From Clostridium formicaceticum (lineage in GTDB: Bacteria; Bacillota; Clostridia; Peptostreptococcales; Natronincolaceae), in the NCBI RefSeq assembly GCF_001854185.1, contig NZ_CP017603.1, positions 2,294,001-2,358,000 of the forward strand: a stretch of DNA of 64,000 nucleotides, read 5' to 3'. The notes below the pieces were generated by a model. The model was not told where the DNA came from, did not search any database, and saw nothing but the letters and a program-made list of their open reading frames with translations. Positions within the stretch are counted from its first letter, which is position 1. Each line of letters opens with the position of its first letter. Made by a program: the position numbers and the translations under genes. Of this stretch, positions 50,369 to 56,598 are shown piece by piece.

Positions 50369-50433
50369 TGCTTTTTAGCGATTTGCAATAAGAAATAAAA
50401 AGCAGTACTTTCAATATATCAACGGGAAAGTAC
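50369..50433 (+). other. Two abutting RNA hairpins upstream of the LoaP-like gene
   Basis: TGCTTTTT (50369-50376) pairs with AAAAAGCA (50397-50404). The very next base starts GTACTTTC (50405-50412), which pairs perfectly with GAAAGTAC (50426-50433). Both stems are 8 bp without mismatch. The 50279-50614 gap is otherwise A+T-rich with no gene. The hairpins may terminate or process the upstream transcript, or be an RNA target of the antiterminator; the sequence does not decide. Confidence 0.4.
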
Positions 50434-50522
50434 AAAACTATAGTTAATCAACTAGTGAATGTTGAATAGTATGAGATATTTATATTAATATATTTTGAAT
50501 ATAATTCAAAATAAGTAAAATA

Positions 50523-50551
50523 TTTACTTTTAACTAATGTTAATGTATAAT
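50523..50551 (+). promoter_or_regulatory. Predicted sigma-A promoter of the LoaP-like gene
   Basis: TTTACT, a 17-base spacer, then a perfect TATAAT. The predicted transcript would start near 50558 with a leader of under 60 bases, so the antiterminator gene could be expressed on its own. Confidence 0.55.
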
Positions 50552-50614
50552 AAAATTCAAGTTTTATACACTATTTCAAAAGTACTTGTAAACTGTAAGA
50601 AGGGGGTATATTAA

Positions 50615-51124
50615 ATGGAATGGTATGCTTTATTTGTTAAAACAAATAAAGAAGAAGAAGTGCAAAAATGGCTTGAGTTTTACTTTGATAAAAAAACATT
50701 ACATTCATGTGTGCCTAAAAGAAAAATTAAAGAAAAAAAGGCAGGAAAATTTTATTGTGTTTTAAAGACCTTATTTCCAGGATATGTTTTTATTTGTACA
50801 ATTATGGATTTGGACAAGTATAGGATAATAACCACCATACCAAATCTTATACGTATTTTAAATAAAGGTTCATATTATTCTCGAATTGAAGAAAAGGAAA
50901 TGTCAATAATTCTGAAGCTTGTAGGAGATAATTCAATTATTGATTATTCTAAGATTTTTATCAAAAATTGCAAGGTATTAGTTAAAGATGGACCTCTATA
51001 TGGAATGGAAGGTATAATTAAAAAAGTTAATAAACATACAAATAGAGCTAAAGTTCAGGTAAGTTTTATGGGATCGCCTAGATTAATTGATGTAGGTATT
51101 GAAATATTATATAACCTTGATTGA
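50615..51124 (+). CDS. loaP: LoaP-like NusG paralogue (processive antiterminator)
   Basis: A 169-residue NusG-family protein. The NGN domain opens with WYALFVKTNKEEEVQ and has the PGYVF strand. A C-terminal KOW segment (VKDGPLYGMEGIIKKV) occupies about residues 125-160. NusG paralogues bind RNA polymerase and suppress pausing or termination; the LoaP branch occurs with long polyketide operons in Firmicutes and binds an RNA hairpin in their leaders. Standing next to 49 kb of co-directional PKS genes, rather than beside rpl/sec genes, argues for the specialised paralogue over housekeeping NusG. A good ribosome binding site (AAGGGGG) precedes ATG 50615. The gene lies after, not before, the synthase genes visible here, and its target leader must be outside the window. 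The LoaP name is an inference from context and length. Confidence 0.75.
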   Translation: MEWYALFVKTNKEEEVQKWLEFYFDKKTLHSCVPKRKIKEKKAGKFYCVLKTLFPGYVFICTIMDLDKYRIITTIPNLIRILNKGSYYSRIEEKEMSIILKLVGDNSIIDYSKIFIKNCKVLVKDGPLYGMEGIIKKVNKHTNRAKVQVSFMGSPRLIDVGIEILYNLD

Positions 51125-51241
51125 ATTTATATTTTTATATCAAAAACGTTAGGTCGCATGTTTTTTATTATCAAAATTATTGTTTTTTAAGGTTGCTAGA
51201 GATGTTTTTATATGCGAAGTTTTAGTAAGTAAATTTTAAAC

Positions 51242-51282
51242 AAAAGCATGGAAGATAAAAGGGAACCTTTTTTCATGCTTTT
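51242..51282 (+). terminator. Intrinsic terminator after the LoaP-like gene
   Basis: AAAAGCATG pairs with CATGCTTTT, enclosing a second short stem (AAAGG/CCTTT). The A- and T-rich flanks could terminate in both directions. It separates the PKS-associated genes from the SLH gene. Confidence 0.65.
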
Positions 51283-51326
51283 CGTCTAAATAGATAAGGA
51301 AGATTTTACTATTTAGGAGGGATTGT

Positions 51327-53549
51327 ATGATAAAAAGAACTGTTTCGATTGGCATCACCATTTTACTCATCATTACTATGTTTCAGGGTGTAGTTTTTGC
51401 GGCTGAAACTTCTATTTATACCAAAACAGAAATGGAAGCGCTGCTAAGAAAAAAACTCCATATAGATGATGATATGAAATTAAGTCAAGTGAATTTATTT
51501 ACTAGAGATTTACAACGAAAGCAGATGTGGAATTTGGAGTTCGAGAAAGAAAAGGAGCGGATTTTTGTTACTGCTGCTGCCGATACTGGGGAGATTATAA
51601 ATTACCATCAATGGAAAGACAGCAACTATGGAAAAGCTATTGCAGTATTACCTGATGAAGCTAGAGGAAAGGCTGTTGCCTTTATCCAATCTTTAGAAGC
51701 AGAAAGATTCAAAGAAACAGAAGAGATAACGGTAGAGGCACCTTCTATGATTGTCTATAATATGGAAAGGGGTTTTTATCAAGGAGAAAATTACCATTTT
51801 CTTTTTATACGGAAACTGGAGGAAGAATTTTTTCCTAATAACTACTTTAGGGTACAAGTATCAGGCATTGATGGAAGTATTACTGATTATGAAATGAAAT
51901 GGGACGATGCCACCTATAACAATAAAAAAAATCTAATAGCCAAGGAAAAGGCGAGGAAGGCTTTTGAAGAAGAAGATCGTTTTATTTTAAAGTATGTAGC
52001 ACTATATAGCAATAATAAAGATGAAAGAAGCAAACCGTTTTTGACGCCGGTATATTTGTATGTACCAAAGGAGTCTGATCTAATCCATGCGGTAGATGGA
52101 AGGCTTTTAAAAATAGAAGAAATCTATTCACAGGGTTATGGGCTCAGAACTGGCATAAGTATGGATTCGGCTATGAAGGAGATGGGTGCTGCCTACGGCC
52201 AACCTGAGGTTATTCCAGAAGAAGGTGTCATATCAAAGGAAAAAGCAGAAAAAATAGTATCAGAAACTCTGGGAAAAGAATTGGATATGAAGGAATTAAA
52301 GGTACAAAGCAGCTATTATTCCCAATATCATTATGGACGCAAGGGCAAATTTTGGGAGATCTATTGGTTAGATGAAAAGACAGATAGGAGACTACATGCC
52401 ACCCTTGATGGAGAAAAGGGAGAGGTTGTTTCTATCAGCTATAGTGAATATCCTGAAAAAGTTCAGCCTTTTCAAAGTGAAGAGCTAGAGATGATGAAGG
52501 AAAATAGCATAGATGAGGTAAAAATAAAAGAAAAAGTTCATGAGAAAATCAAAGTATTGTTCCCTCATATTCAAGCAGAGGAACTTCAACTTGAAGCAAA
52601 AAAATTAGATGAGGATTCTTTGATATCCATTACTTCTTCAAGATATATTGATGGTATTCCTTATGAAGAAAACTATTTAAAAATTACTTATGATGGGAAC
52701 AAAAATAAAATTGTGGAATTAGACTATCGTTGGTATGAGGTGGAAGTCCAATCCTTTTCTAAAGTACTAGATAAAGAGATGATAAGTAAAAAGTTTTATG
52801 ATGCAGTGGGTTTTGAAAAGTATTTGATTCAGTTAAAGGACGAAGCAGCTTATAAAAAAGATAGATTAGACCTGCCTTTGAAAGAACTGGCACCTATCTA
52901 TACTTTAAAAACTTTTCACTTTATGTACATAGATGCATTAAATGGTAAATTTTTAAACTATAATGGGGAAGAGTATGTAAAAGAAGAGTCTTTGCTGGCT
53001 GATTTTAAAGATATAGAAAATCATTCTTATGGAAATCAAATTATACTCTTGAATAGAATGGGCATTTTAAAAGAAGCTAGCGAGTTCTTCCGACCAAATG
53101 ATGAATTGCTTCGTAAAGATGCTATAAAATGGATTGTTGAAATGACTGGTAGGAATAGGGTTTACCCTGATGCAAAGGTAATTGCTTTTAAAGATGTAGA
53201 CAAAGAAGATCCCTATTACTCTTATATTCAAGCAGCTATAGCAAATGAAATTATAGAAAAAAATGACGACTATTTTAGACCTGATGAAACAGTGACCAAA
53301 ATAGAAGTTACTCAGTGGATTTTAAATGCCTTGGAACAAAAAGAACTGGCACAGTTTACAGAAATCTTCCAAATTCCTTATACTGATACTGAAGAAATTG
53401 ATATAGAGGATACGGGATATGTAGCTTTAGCTAAATACTATAATATTTTTGGAGATAAGGAAACTACAGGAGCATTCAATCCTAATAAGGTATTTTCAAG
53501 GGGAGAGTTTGCTAGTATCATATATCACTTAATAAAAAACAAATGGTAA
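51327..53549 (+). CDS. Secreted S-layer-homology protein with YcdB/YcdC-like (PepSY-type) repeats
   Basis: 740 residues. An N-terminal signal peptide (positive MIKR, hydrophobic core, cleavage expected after FAA near residue 26) sends it out of the cell. The middle (~30-560) holds repeats mixing ExA-type helices with strands that end in phrases such as DTGEIINYHQW, GEVVSISYSEYP and NGKFLNYNGEE, typical of YcdB/YcdC and PepSY modules. The C-terminal ~180 residues are SLH-type: FKDIENHSYGNQIILLNRMGIL, then two further repeats with FRPNDELLRKDAI and FNPNKVFSRGEFASIIY. SLH domains bind secondary cell-wall polymer, so it should be anchored to the surface. GGAGGG lies seven bases before ATG. It has its own terminator on each side and no obvious link to the PKS. 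Confidence 0.85.
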   Translation: MIKRTVSIGITILLIITMFQGVVFAAETSIYTKTEMEALLRKKLHIDDDMKLSQVNLFTRDLQRKQMWNLEFEKEKERIFVTAAADTGEIINYHQWKDSNYGKAIAVLPDEARGKAVAFIQSLEAERFKETEEITVEAPSMIVYNMERGFYQGENYHFLFIRKLEEEFFPNNYFRVQVSGIDGSITDYEMKWDDATYNNKKNLIAKEKARKAFEEEDRFILKYVALYSNNKDERSKPFLTPVYLYVPKESDLIHAVDGRLLKIEEIYSQGYGLRTGISMDSAMKEMGAAYGQPEVIPEEGVISKEKAEKIVSETLGKELDMKELKVQSSYYSQYHYGRKGKFWEIYWLDEKTDRRLHATLDGEKGEVVSISYSEYPEKVQPFQSEELEMMKENSIDEVKIKEKVHEKIKVLFPHIQAEELQLEAKKLDEDSLISITSSRYIDGIPYEENYLKITYDGNKNKIVELDYRWYEVEVQSFSKVLDKEMISKKFYDAVGFEKYLIQLKDEAAYKKDRLDLPLKELAPIYTLKTFHFMYIDALNGKFLNYNGEEYVKEESLLADFKDIENHSYGNQIILLNRMGILKEASEFFRPNDELLRKDAIKWIVEMTGRNRVYPDAKVIAFKDVDKEDPYYSYIQAAIANEIIEKNDDYFRPDETVTKIEVTQWILNALEQKELAQFTEIFQIPYTDTEEIDIEDTGYVALAKYYNIFGDKETTGAFNPNKVFSRGEFASIIYHLIKNKW

Positions 53550-53555
53550 TAAGTA

Positions 53556-53591
53556 GATAAAGCGAAGAAGGGTACCCTTCTTCGCTTTATC
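53556..53591 (+). terminator. Perfect-palindrome bidirectional terminator
   Basis: A 36-base perfect inverted repeat (GATAAAGCGAAGAAGGGT and its complement) lies between two convergent genes, seven bases after the SLH stop codon. It can fold equally well in transcripts from either strand. Confidence 0.8.
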
Positions 53592-53643
53592 ATTAAAAGG
53601 CAATATATTTACAATAAAAGCATATTTTGATACGTTTATAAAA

Positions 53644-53964
53644 CTATTTATCCTTAAGTTTTACAGCAGTACCATAAACCATGATTTCTGCTGCCCCTTG
53701 CATAACTGCTGAGGTTGTAAATCTGATGTTAACCACAGCATCAGCCCCTAGTTTTTGTGCTTCTTTAATCATCAAGTCAATGGCTGTATCTCTTGCCTCG
53801 TCTAGCATTTGCGTATACTCTTTTAACTCACCGCCAACGATTTGTCTTAATCCCGACATAATATCTTTGCCGATATGCTTTGCTTTAATAGTACTACCTT
53901 TAACAAGACCTAGTATTTCAGTAATTTCTTTGTTGGGCACTTCGGGTGTATTACAAATAAGCAT
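53644..53964 (-). CDS. YbjQ/UPF0145 family protein
   Basis: 106 residues, full length for this family of small soluble proteins that form pentamers and are often annotated as heavy-metal-binding domain proteins. Family features: the LGLVKGSTIKAKHIGKDI segment, the acidic-Arg helix around YTQMLDEARDTA, and the conserved LGADAVVNIRFTTS strand followed by EIMVYGTAV. Cellular role is not established. AAAAGGAGTG lies just upstream of the ATG. It is downstream of, and on the same strand as, the PspC-domain gene with a 69-base gap, and the two may be cotranscribed. Confidence 0.85.
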   Translation of the reverse strand: MLICNTPEVPNKEITEILGLVKGSTIKAKHIGKDIMSGLRQIVGGELKEYTQMLDEARDTAIDLMIKEAQKLGADAVVNIRFTTSAVMQGAAEIMVYGTAVKLKDK

Positions 53965-54033
53965 AGAATCACTCCTTTTCTTATTATGCTACCCAAAATC
54001 TATGCGGTTAATATATTTTTTAAAGTCGATAGC

Positions 54034-54225
54034 TTAATAATAATATTTGCGGGGAATGACTAGCGCAGCGATAATATAGCCTAATACACCAGAGCCCCAG
54101 GCTAATGAGAATATGACCCATCCTAATCGTACTAGAGTAGAGTCGATAGCAAAGTATTCGGCGATACCGCCACATACTCCAGCTAATTTTTTATCGGTTT
54201 CTGATAGATATAACTTTCTTGCCAT
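54034..54225 (-). CDS. PspC-domain small membrane protein
   Basis: 63 residues from ATG 54225 (MARKLYLSETDKKLAGVCGG). This start has GGAAGG at a normal distance; the reading frame continues 13 codons further upstream, but that would place the ribosome site inside the gene. Nearly the whole protein is one PspC domain: the LAGVCGGIAEYF motif, then a hydrophobic segment (LGWVIFSLAWGSGVLGYIIAALVIP) of one to two membrane passes. PspC-type proteins sense or respond to envelope stress; stand-alone copies like this are common in Clostridia. Confidence 0.85.
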   Translation of the reverse strand: MARKLYLSETDKKLAGVCGGIAEYFAIDSTLVRLGWVIFSLAWGSGVLGYIIAALVIPRKYYY

Positions 54226-54259
54226 AAGCATCACCTTCCATAATTGCGATATATATTTT

Positions 54260-54291
54260 ATCATAGCATAAAATAATTGTATTTACATCAA
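54260..54291 (-). promoter_or_regulatory. Predicted promoter of the pspC-ybjQ pair
   Basis: On the minus strand an extended -10 element, TGCTATGAT (54260-54268), lies about 35 bases before the pspC start. A TTGATG box at 54286-54291 is 20 bases away, longer than optimal; the extended -10 could compensate. Confidence 0.4.
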
Positions 54292-54313
54292 TTAAGAGAA
54301 TAAAATAAGATTT

Positions 54314-54415
54314 AATTCAGGGGGGCCTTTACGCCACTGAATTGTAGTCGAATTTACTTCGAGGATGTGATGCCTGATCTCCCACTTGTGGAAGTGGAGG
54401 TCTTAGCATTACATC
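54314..54415 (-). mobile_element. Palindromic element resembling an IS200/IS605-derived remnant
   Basis: Two strong hairpins sit side by side without a gene. At 54314-54343 AATTCAG pairs with CTGAATT around a G/C-rich core. At 54364-54415 GATGTGATGC pairs with GCATTACATC, enclosing a second stem (CCACTT/AAGTGG extended by GATCTC/GAGGTC). Subterminal hairpins without terminal repeats are the hallmark of IS200/IS605 ends and of their transposase-less derivatives. I assigned the strand because the minus-strand reading resembles the right end behind a tnpB gene, but this is from memory of the family only. An unrelated structured RNA is the alternative. Confidence 0.35.
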
Positions 54416-54487
54416 AAAGGATAAAGCTTTATAATATTTTATGCTATTAATGAAGCAATTGTTTTAAAATTTTATATCGTTTAAATA

Positions 54488-54516
54488 TTGACAAAGTAAG
54501 ACCTATGGATTACACT
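54488..54516 (+). promoter_or_regulatory. Predicted promoter of the cofactor operon
   Basis: A perfect TTGACA (54488-54493), 17 bases, then TACACT (54511-54516). Transcription would begin near 54523, just ahead of the riboswitch. Confidence 0.65.
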
Positions 54517-54544
54517 ATAGGTAAATAATGTAATTCTAAAACTA

Positions 54545-54655
54545 AATGTCTCCGAGTCTATATTTCCTTCAAGTTTTCTACTTATGGCGTATAGACCCGT
54601 AGGGTATAGCTAGAAATAGTTATGCCTCCCATTGTGGAAAGGAGCCATGGCAAAA
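54545..54655 (+). ncRNA. Moco-type riboswitch (molybdenum/tungsten cofactor RNA)
   Basis: The conserved sequence blocks of the Moco RNA motif are readable: CTCCGAG at the 5' side, GCCTCCC at 54624-54630 and GGAAAGGAGCCATGGCA at the 3' side. The outer stem pairs ATG-t-CTCC (54546-54553) with GGAG-c-CAT (54641-54648); an inner stem pairs GTCTATA (54556-54562) with TATAGAC (54590-54596). This RNA class controls genes for making, importing or using molybdenum or tungsten cofactor and usually turns them off when cofactor is plentiful. A terminator follows at once, and the next genes carry sulfite-oxidase-like folds and MobB. Whether it is the Mo or the W (Tuco) variant cannot be decided by eye. 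Confidence 0.8.
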
Positions 54656-54677
54656 AATAATAAATTTTAACAGCCAT

Positions 54678-54706
54678 ACGCCTTTTTAAGGCGTTTTGTT
54701 TTTTTA
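54678..54706 (+). terminator. Riboswitch-controlled intrinsic terminator
   Basis: ACGCCTT (54678-54684) pairs with AAGGCGT (54688-54694), followed by a T-rich tract to 54705. The segment ATACGCC (54676-54682) is also complementary to GGCGTAT (54586-54592) inside the riboswitch. Forming the inner riboswitch stem would free it to terminate; otherwise a 7-bp antiterminator is possible. This fits an off-switch when ligand binds. Confidence 0.75.
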
Positions 54707-54748
54707 TCAAAAAAACAAATCTTTTTCCATAAAGAAGGAGGTGTTTTT

Positions 54749-54829
54749 GTGTTCCTGGATAACTTAAAAAAATATCAAAGAGGAACTAAGGTAATATCAC
54801 TAGTTACTCAAAATTATCCATTTATATAA
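54749..54829 (+). CDS. Possible 26-residue peptide between the terminator and the first operon gene
   Basis: A GTG start with a very strong AGAAGGAGGTG site, reading MFLDNLKKYQRGTKVISLV and seven further residues to TAA. It lies in the leader downstream of the terminator and 40 bases before the lipoprotein gene. It could be a leader peptide, a small protein, or the beginning of a decayed gene. I do not recognise it; the ribosome site is the main support. Confidence 0.35.
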   Translation: MFLDNLKKYQRGTKVISLVTQNYPFI

Positions 54830-54869
54830 GGGACTGCATGTAAAAAATAAAACAAAAGGGGGATTTTAA

Positions 54870-55988
54870 ATGATTGGAAAACAAAAAATATGTGTTTTTT
54901 TGATTGTTACGATGTTGCTGTTTATCATAACTGGTTGTTCTGCTCCTGCTGATCCTGACGTGGAAATTTCTATAGAAAAAGATGCAATGTTAGAAGAACA
55001 TATTACTATTACAGGTATCAAAGATGAGGGCTTGGTAATTACAGTGGAAGAAATACAAGCACTTAATGCTGTCAAAAAAGAGGTTACTTCTGTAAATTCC
55101 AGTGGCGAAGAAAAAACCTTTTCAGTAACTGGTGCATTGTTGGAGGAAATATTGGTGAAACAAGGGACAAGCCAAAAAGATTTAACGGGCATAAGACTTG
55201 TGGCGGGAGATGGTTATTCCATAGAGGTACCTAAGGAAATATTAGATAAACGAGATATTCTGTTGGTCTATGAAGTTGACGACGCACCTTTAGGCCCTAA
55301 AGAAAAGCCCATAAGAATTATCATACCTGAGGAAAGAGCTATGTATTGGGTGAGTAATTTAGCAACGATTGAGATACTAGAAACTATTGAACAAGCAGAA
55401 ACCAATAAAATTATCTTTCTTGAGACAGTGAAGGAAACGATAAGCTTAGAAGATTATCCTTATTATGATAGTACCGACAAAGCTATAAAAACACAGGCTT
55501 TGTTAGAGCAGCTAGAAGGAGACACTTCATCACAAAGTATCTATATAAAAGCGGTGGATGGCTTAGAAAAAAATGAAACCTTCCCCATCTTTAAAGAGGC
55601 TTACATTAAAGTAACAGGCGCTGATGCACCAGCTTTTTTATCACCAGATATGCCGAAGGGAATGCATGTAAAGGATATATTGTATTTTTCCCACGCTTCA
55701 ACAGCCTGGGTTTCCTATGATCAGACAAAGGAAATGATAGAAATAAAAGTTTTAAATGGTCATGAGGGTATCTTGATAGAGGAAATTTTAAAAGAAATTG
55801 GAGTAAAAAAAGAAGGTACCTATATATTAACCGCTATAGATGGCTATACCATTGAAGTAAATGGAAGTGACCTTAAAAACGGCATTTTATATGAAGGTGA
55901 AGAAGGACAGTTAAGTACCTTTTTTGAAGGATTACCTAAGAATACAGGCATAAAAGGTCTACTCTCTATAGAGGCAAAAACTAACTAA
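54870..55988 (+). CDS. Lipoprotein with tandem sulfite-oxidase-like (molybdopterin-binding) folds
   Basis: 372 residues. Signal peptide with lipobox ITGC (Cys23), so it should be lipid-anchored on the outer face of the membrane. Residues ~35-165 follow the Oxidoreductase-molybdopterin-binding fold: an ITG strand, ITVEEIQAL, VTGALLEEIL, DGYSIEVPKEIL, LLVYEVDDAPL, a WVSNL end. Partial repeats of the same pattern occur at ~170-260 and ~265-370 (IKVTG, GILIEEILKEIG, DGYTIEV). In sulfite-oxidase-type enzymes a Cys in the second strand ligates the metal; in the first domain the matching region reads TSVNSSG, without Cys. This fits a cofactor-binding or capture protein rather than an enzyme. It is the first large gene behind the Moco-type riboswitch, with AAAGGGGG before ATG. 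Its ligand is an inference. Confidence 0.8.
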   Translation: MIGKQKICVFLIVTMLLFIITGCSAPADPDVEISIEKDAMLEEHITITGIKDEGLVITVEEIQALNAVKKEVTSVNSSGEEKTFSVTGALLEEILVKQGTSQKDLTGIRLVAGDGYSIEVPKEILDKRDILLVYEVDDAPLGPKEKPIRIIIPEERAMYWVSNLATIEILETIEQAETNKIIFLETVKETISLEDYPYYDSTDKAIKTQALLEQLEGDTSSQSIYIKAVDGLEKNETFPIFKEAYIKVTGADAPAFLSPDMPKGMHVKDILYFSHASTAWVSYDQTKEMIEIKVLNGHEGILIEEILKEIGVKKEGTYILTAIDGYTIEVNGSDLKNGILYEGEEGQLSTFFEGLPKNTGIKGLLSIEAKTN

Positions 55989-56018
55989 AGAAAAACTATG
56001 ATCGATGGAGGCAAAATA

Positions 56019-56585
56019 ATGGTGACAGCTAAAAAAAGATTGTTAAAGGAATTTTCTGTATTTGATTTGGTTGTTATGGCGATGATGGCTTCACTAGGGA
56101 TTGCCATCAAGCCTGTAATTGTTCCTTTAGCCCATATTATTACAGGACCTCTTTATATACCAGGGGGAGTAATAGCCGGGGGATTTTACATGTTATGGTT
56201 GGTATTGGGGGTAGGGCTTGTGGGGAAAAGAGGGACAGCCACCCTTATTGCTCTGGTACAGGCGATTATGGTGATAGCAATAGGGGTATTTGGCACCCAT
56301 GGCATTGTAAGTTTTATTACCTATTTACTACCAGGCATGGCTGTGGATTTATTATTTTTTCTTCTTGGCCATAAAGGCTGTTGTGCAATATGTTGTTTTT
56401 TAGGTGGAATTGCTGCCAATATCAGTGGTACTTTCCTAGTCAATGTAGTGTTCTTTCAATTGCCTTTGATTCCTTTAATGCTGAGTTTAAGTGCCGCTGC
56501 CTTATCAGGAGGGTTAGGGGGACTGGTAGCCTATGCTATCATAAAGCAGTTTAAAAACTTTCATCTATTGAATCCAGAAATATAA
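56019..56585 (+). CDS. ECF transporter substrate-binding membrane subunit (S component)
   Basis: 188 residues, very hydrophobic, five to six predicted membrane helices. It opens with the typical S-component pattern: a basic N-terminus, FSVFDLVVMAMMASLGIAIKP, then a re-entrant GPLYIPGGVIAGGFYMLW. S components bind a vitamin or metal with high affinity and pass it inward when docked to EcfT and two ATPases; all three partners are encoded 2-4 kb downstream. I chose ATG 56019 because TGGAGG lies seven bases before it; ATG 55998 lacks a good site. It resembles the YkoE/ThiW-like group only in general layout, and I cannot assign its substrate from sequence. The riboswitch and neighbours point to a molybdopterin-type compound. 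Confidence 0.8.
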   Translation: MVTAKKRLLKEFSVFDLVVMAMMASLGIAIKPVIVPLAHIITGPLYIPGGVIAGGFYMLWLVLGVGLVGKRGTATLIALVQAIMVIAIGVFGTHGIVSFITYLLPGMAVDLLFFLLGHKGCCAICCFLGGIAANISGTFLVNVVFFQLPLIPLMLSLSAAALSGGLGGLVAYAIIKQFKNFHLLNPEI

Positions 56586-56598
56586 AAGGAGGGACAAA

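Noticed and set aside
50615-51124. Housekeeping NusG
   Set aside because: It has its own promoter next to a PKS cluster and lacks the secE/rplK neighbours of nusG; the specialised paralogue fits better.
53681-54037. Plus-strand frame of 118 codons opposite the YbjQ gene
   Set aside because: It is antisense to a well-conserved family protein with a good ribosome site and has no recognisable product.
54545-54655. Cobalamin, thiamine or other vitamin riboswitch ahead of the ECF operon
   Set aside because: The conserved blocks (CTCCGAG, GCCTCCC, AAAGGAGCCATGGCA) match the Moco motif and not a B12 box or Thi box.
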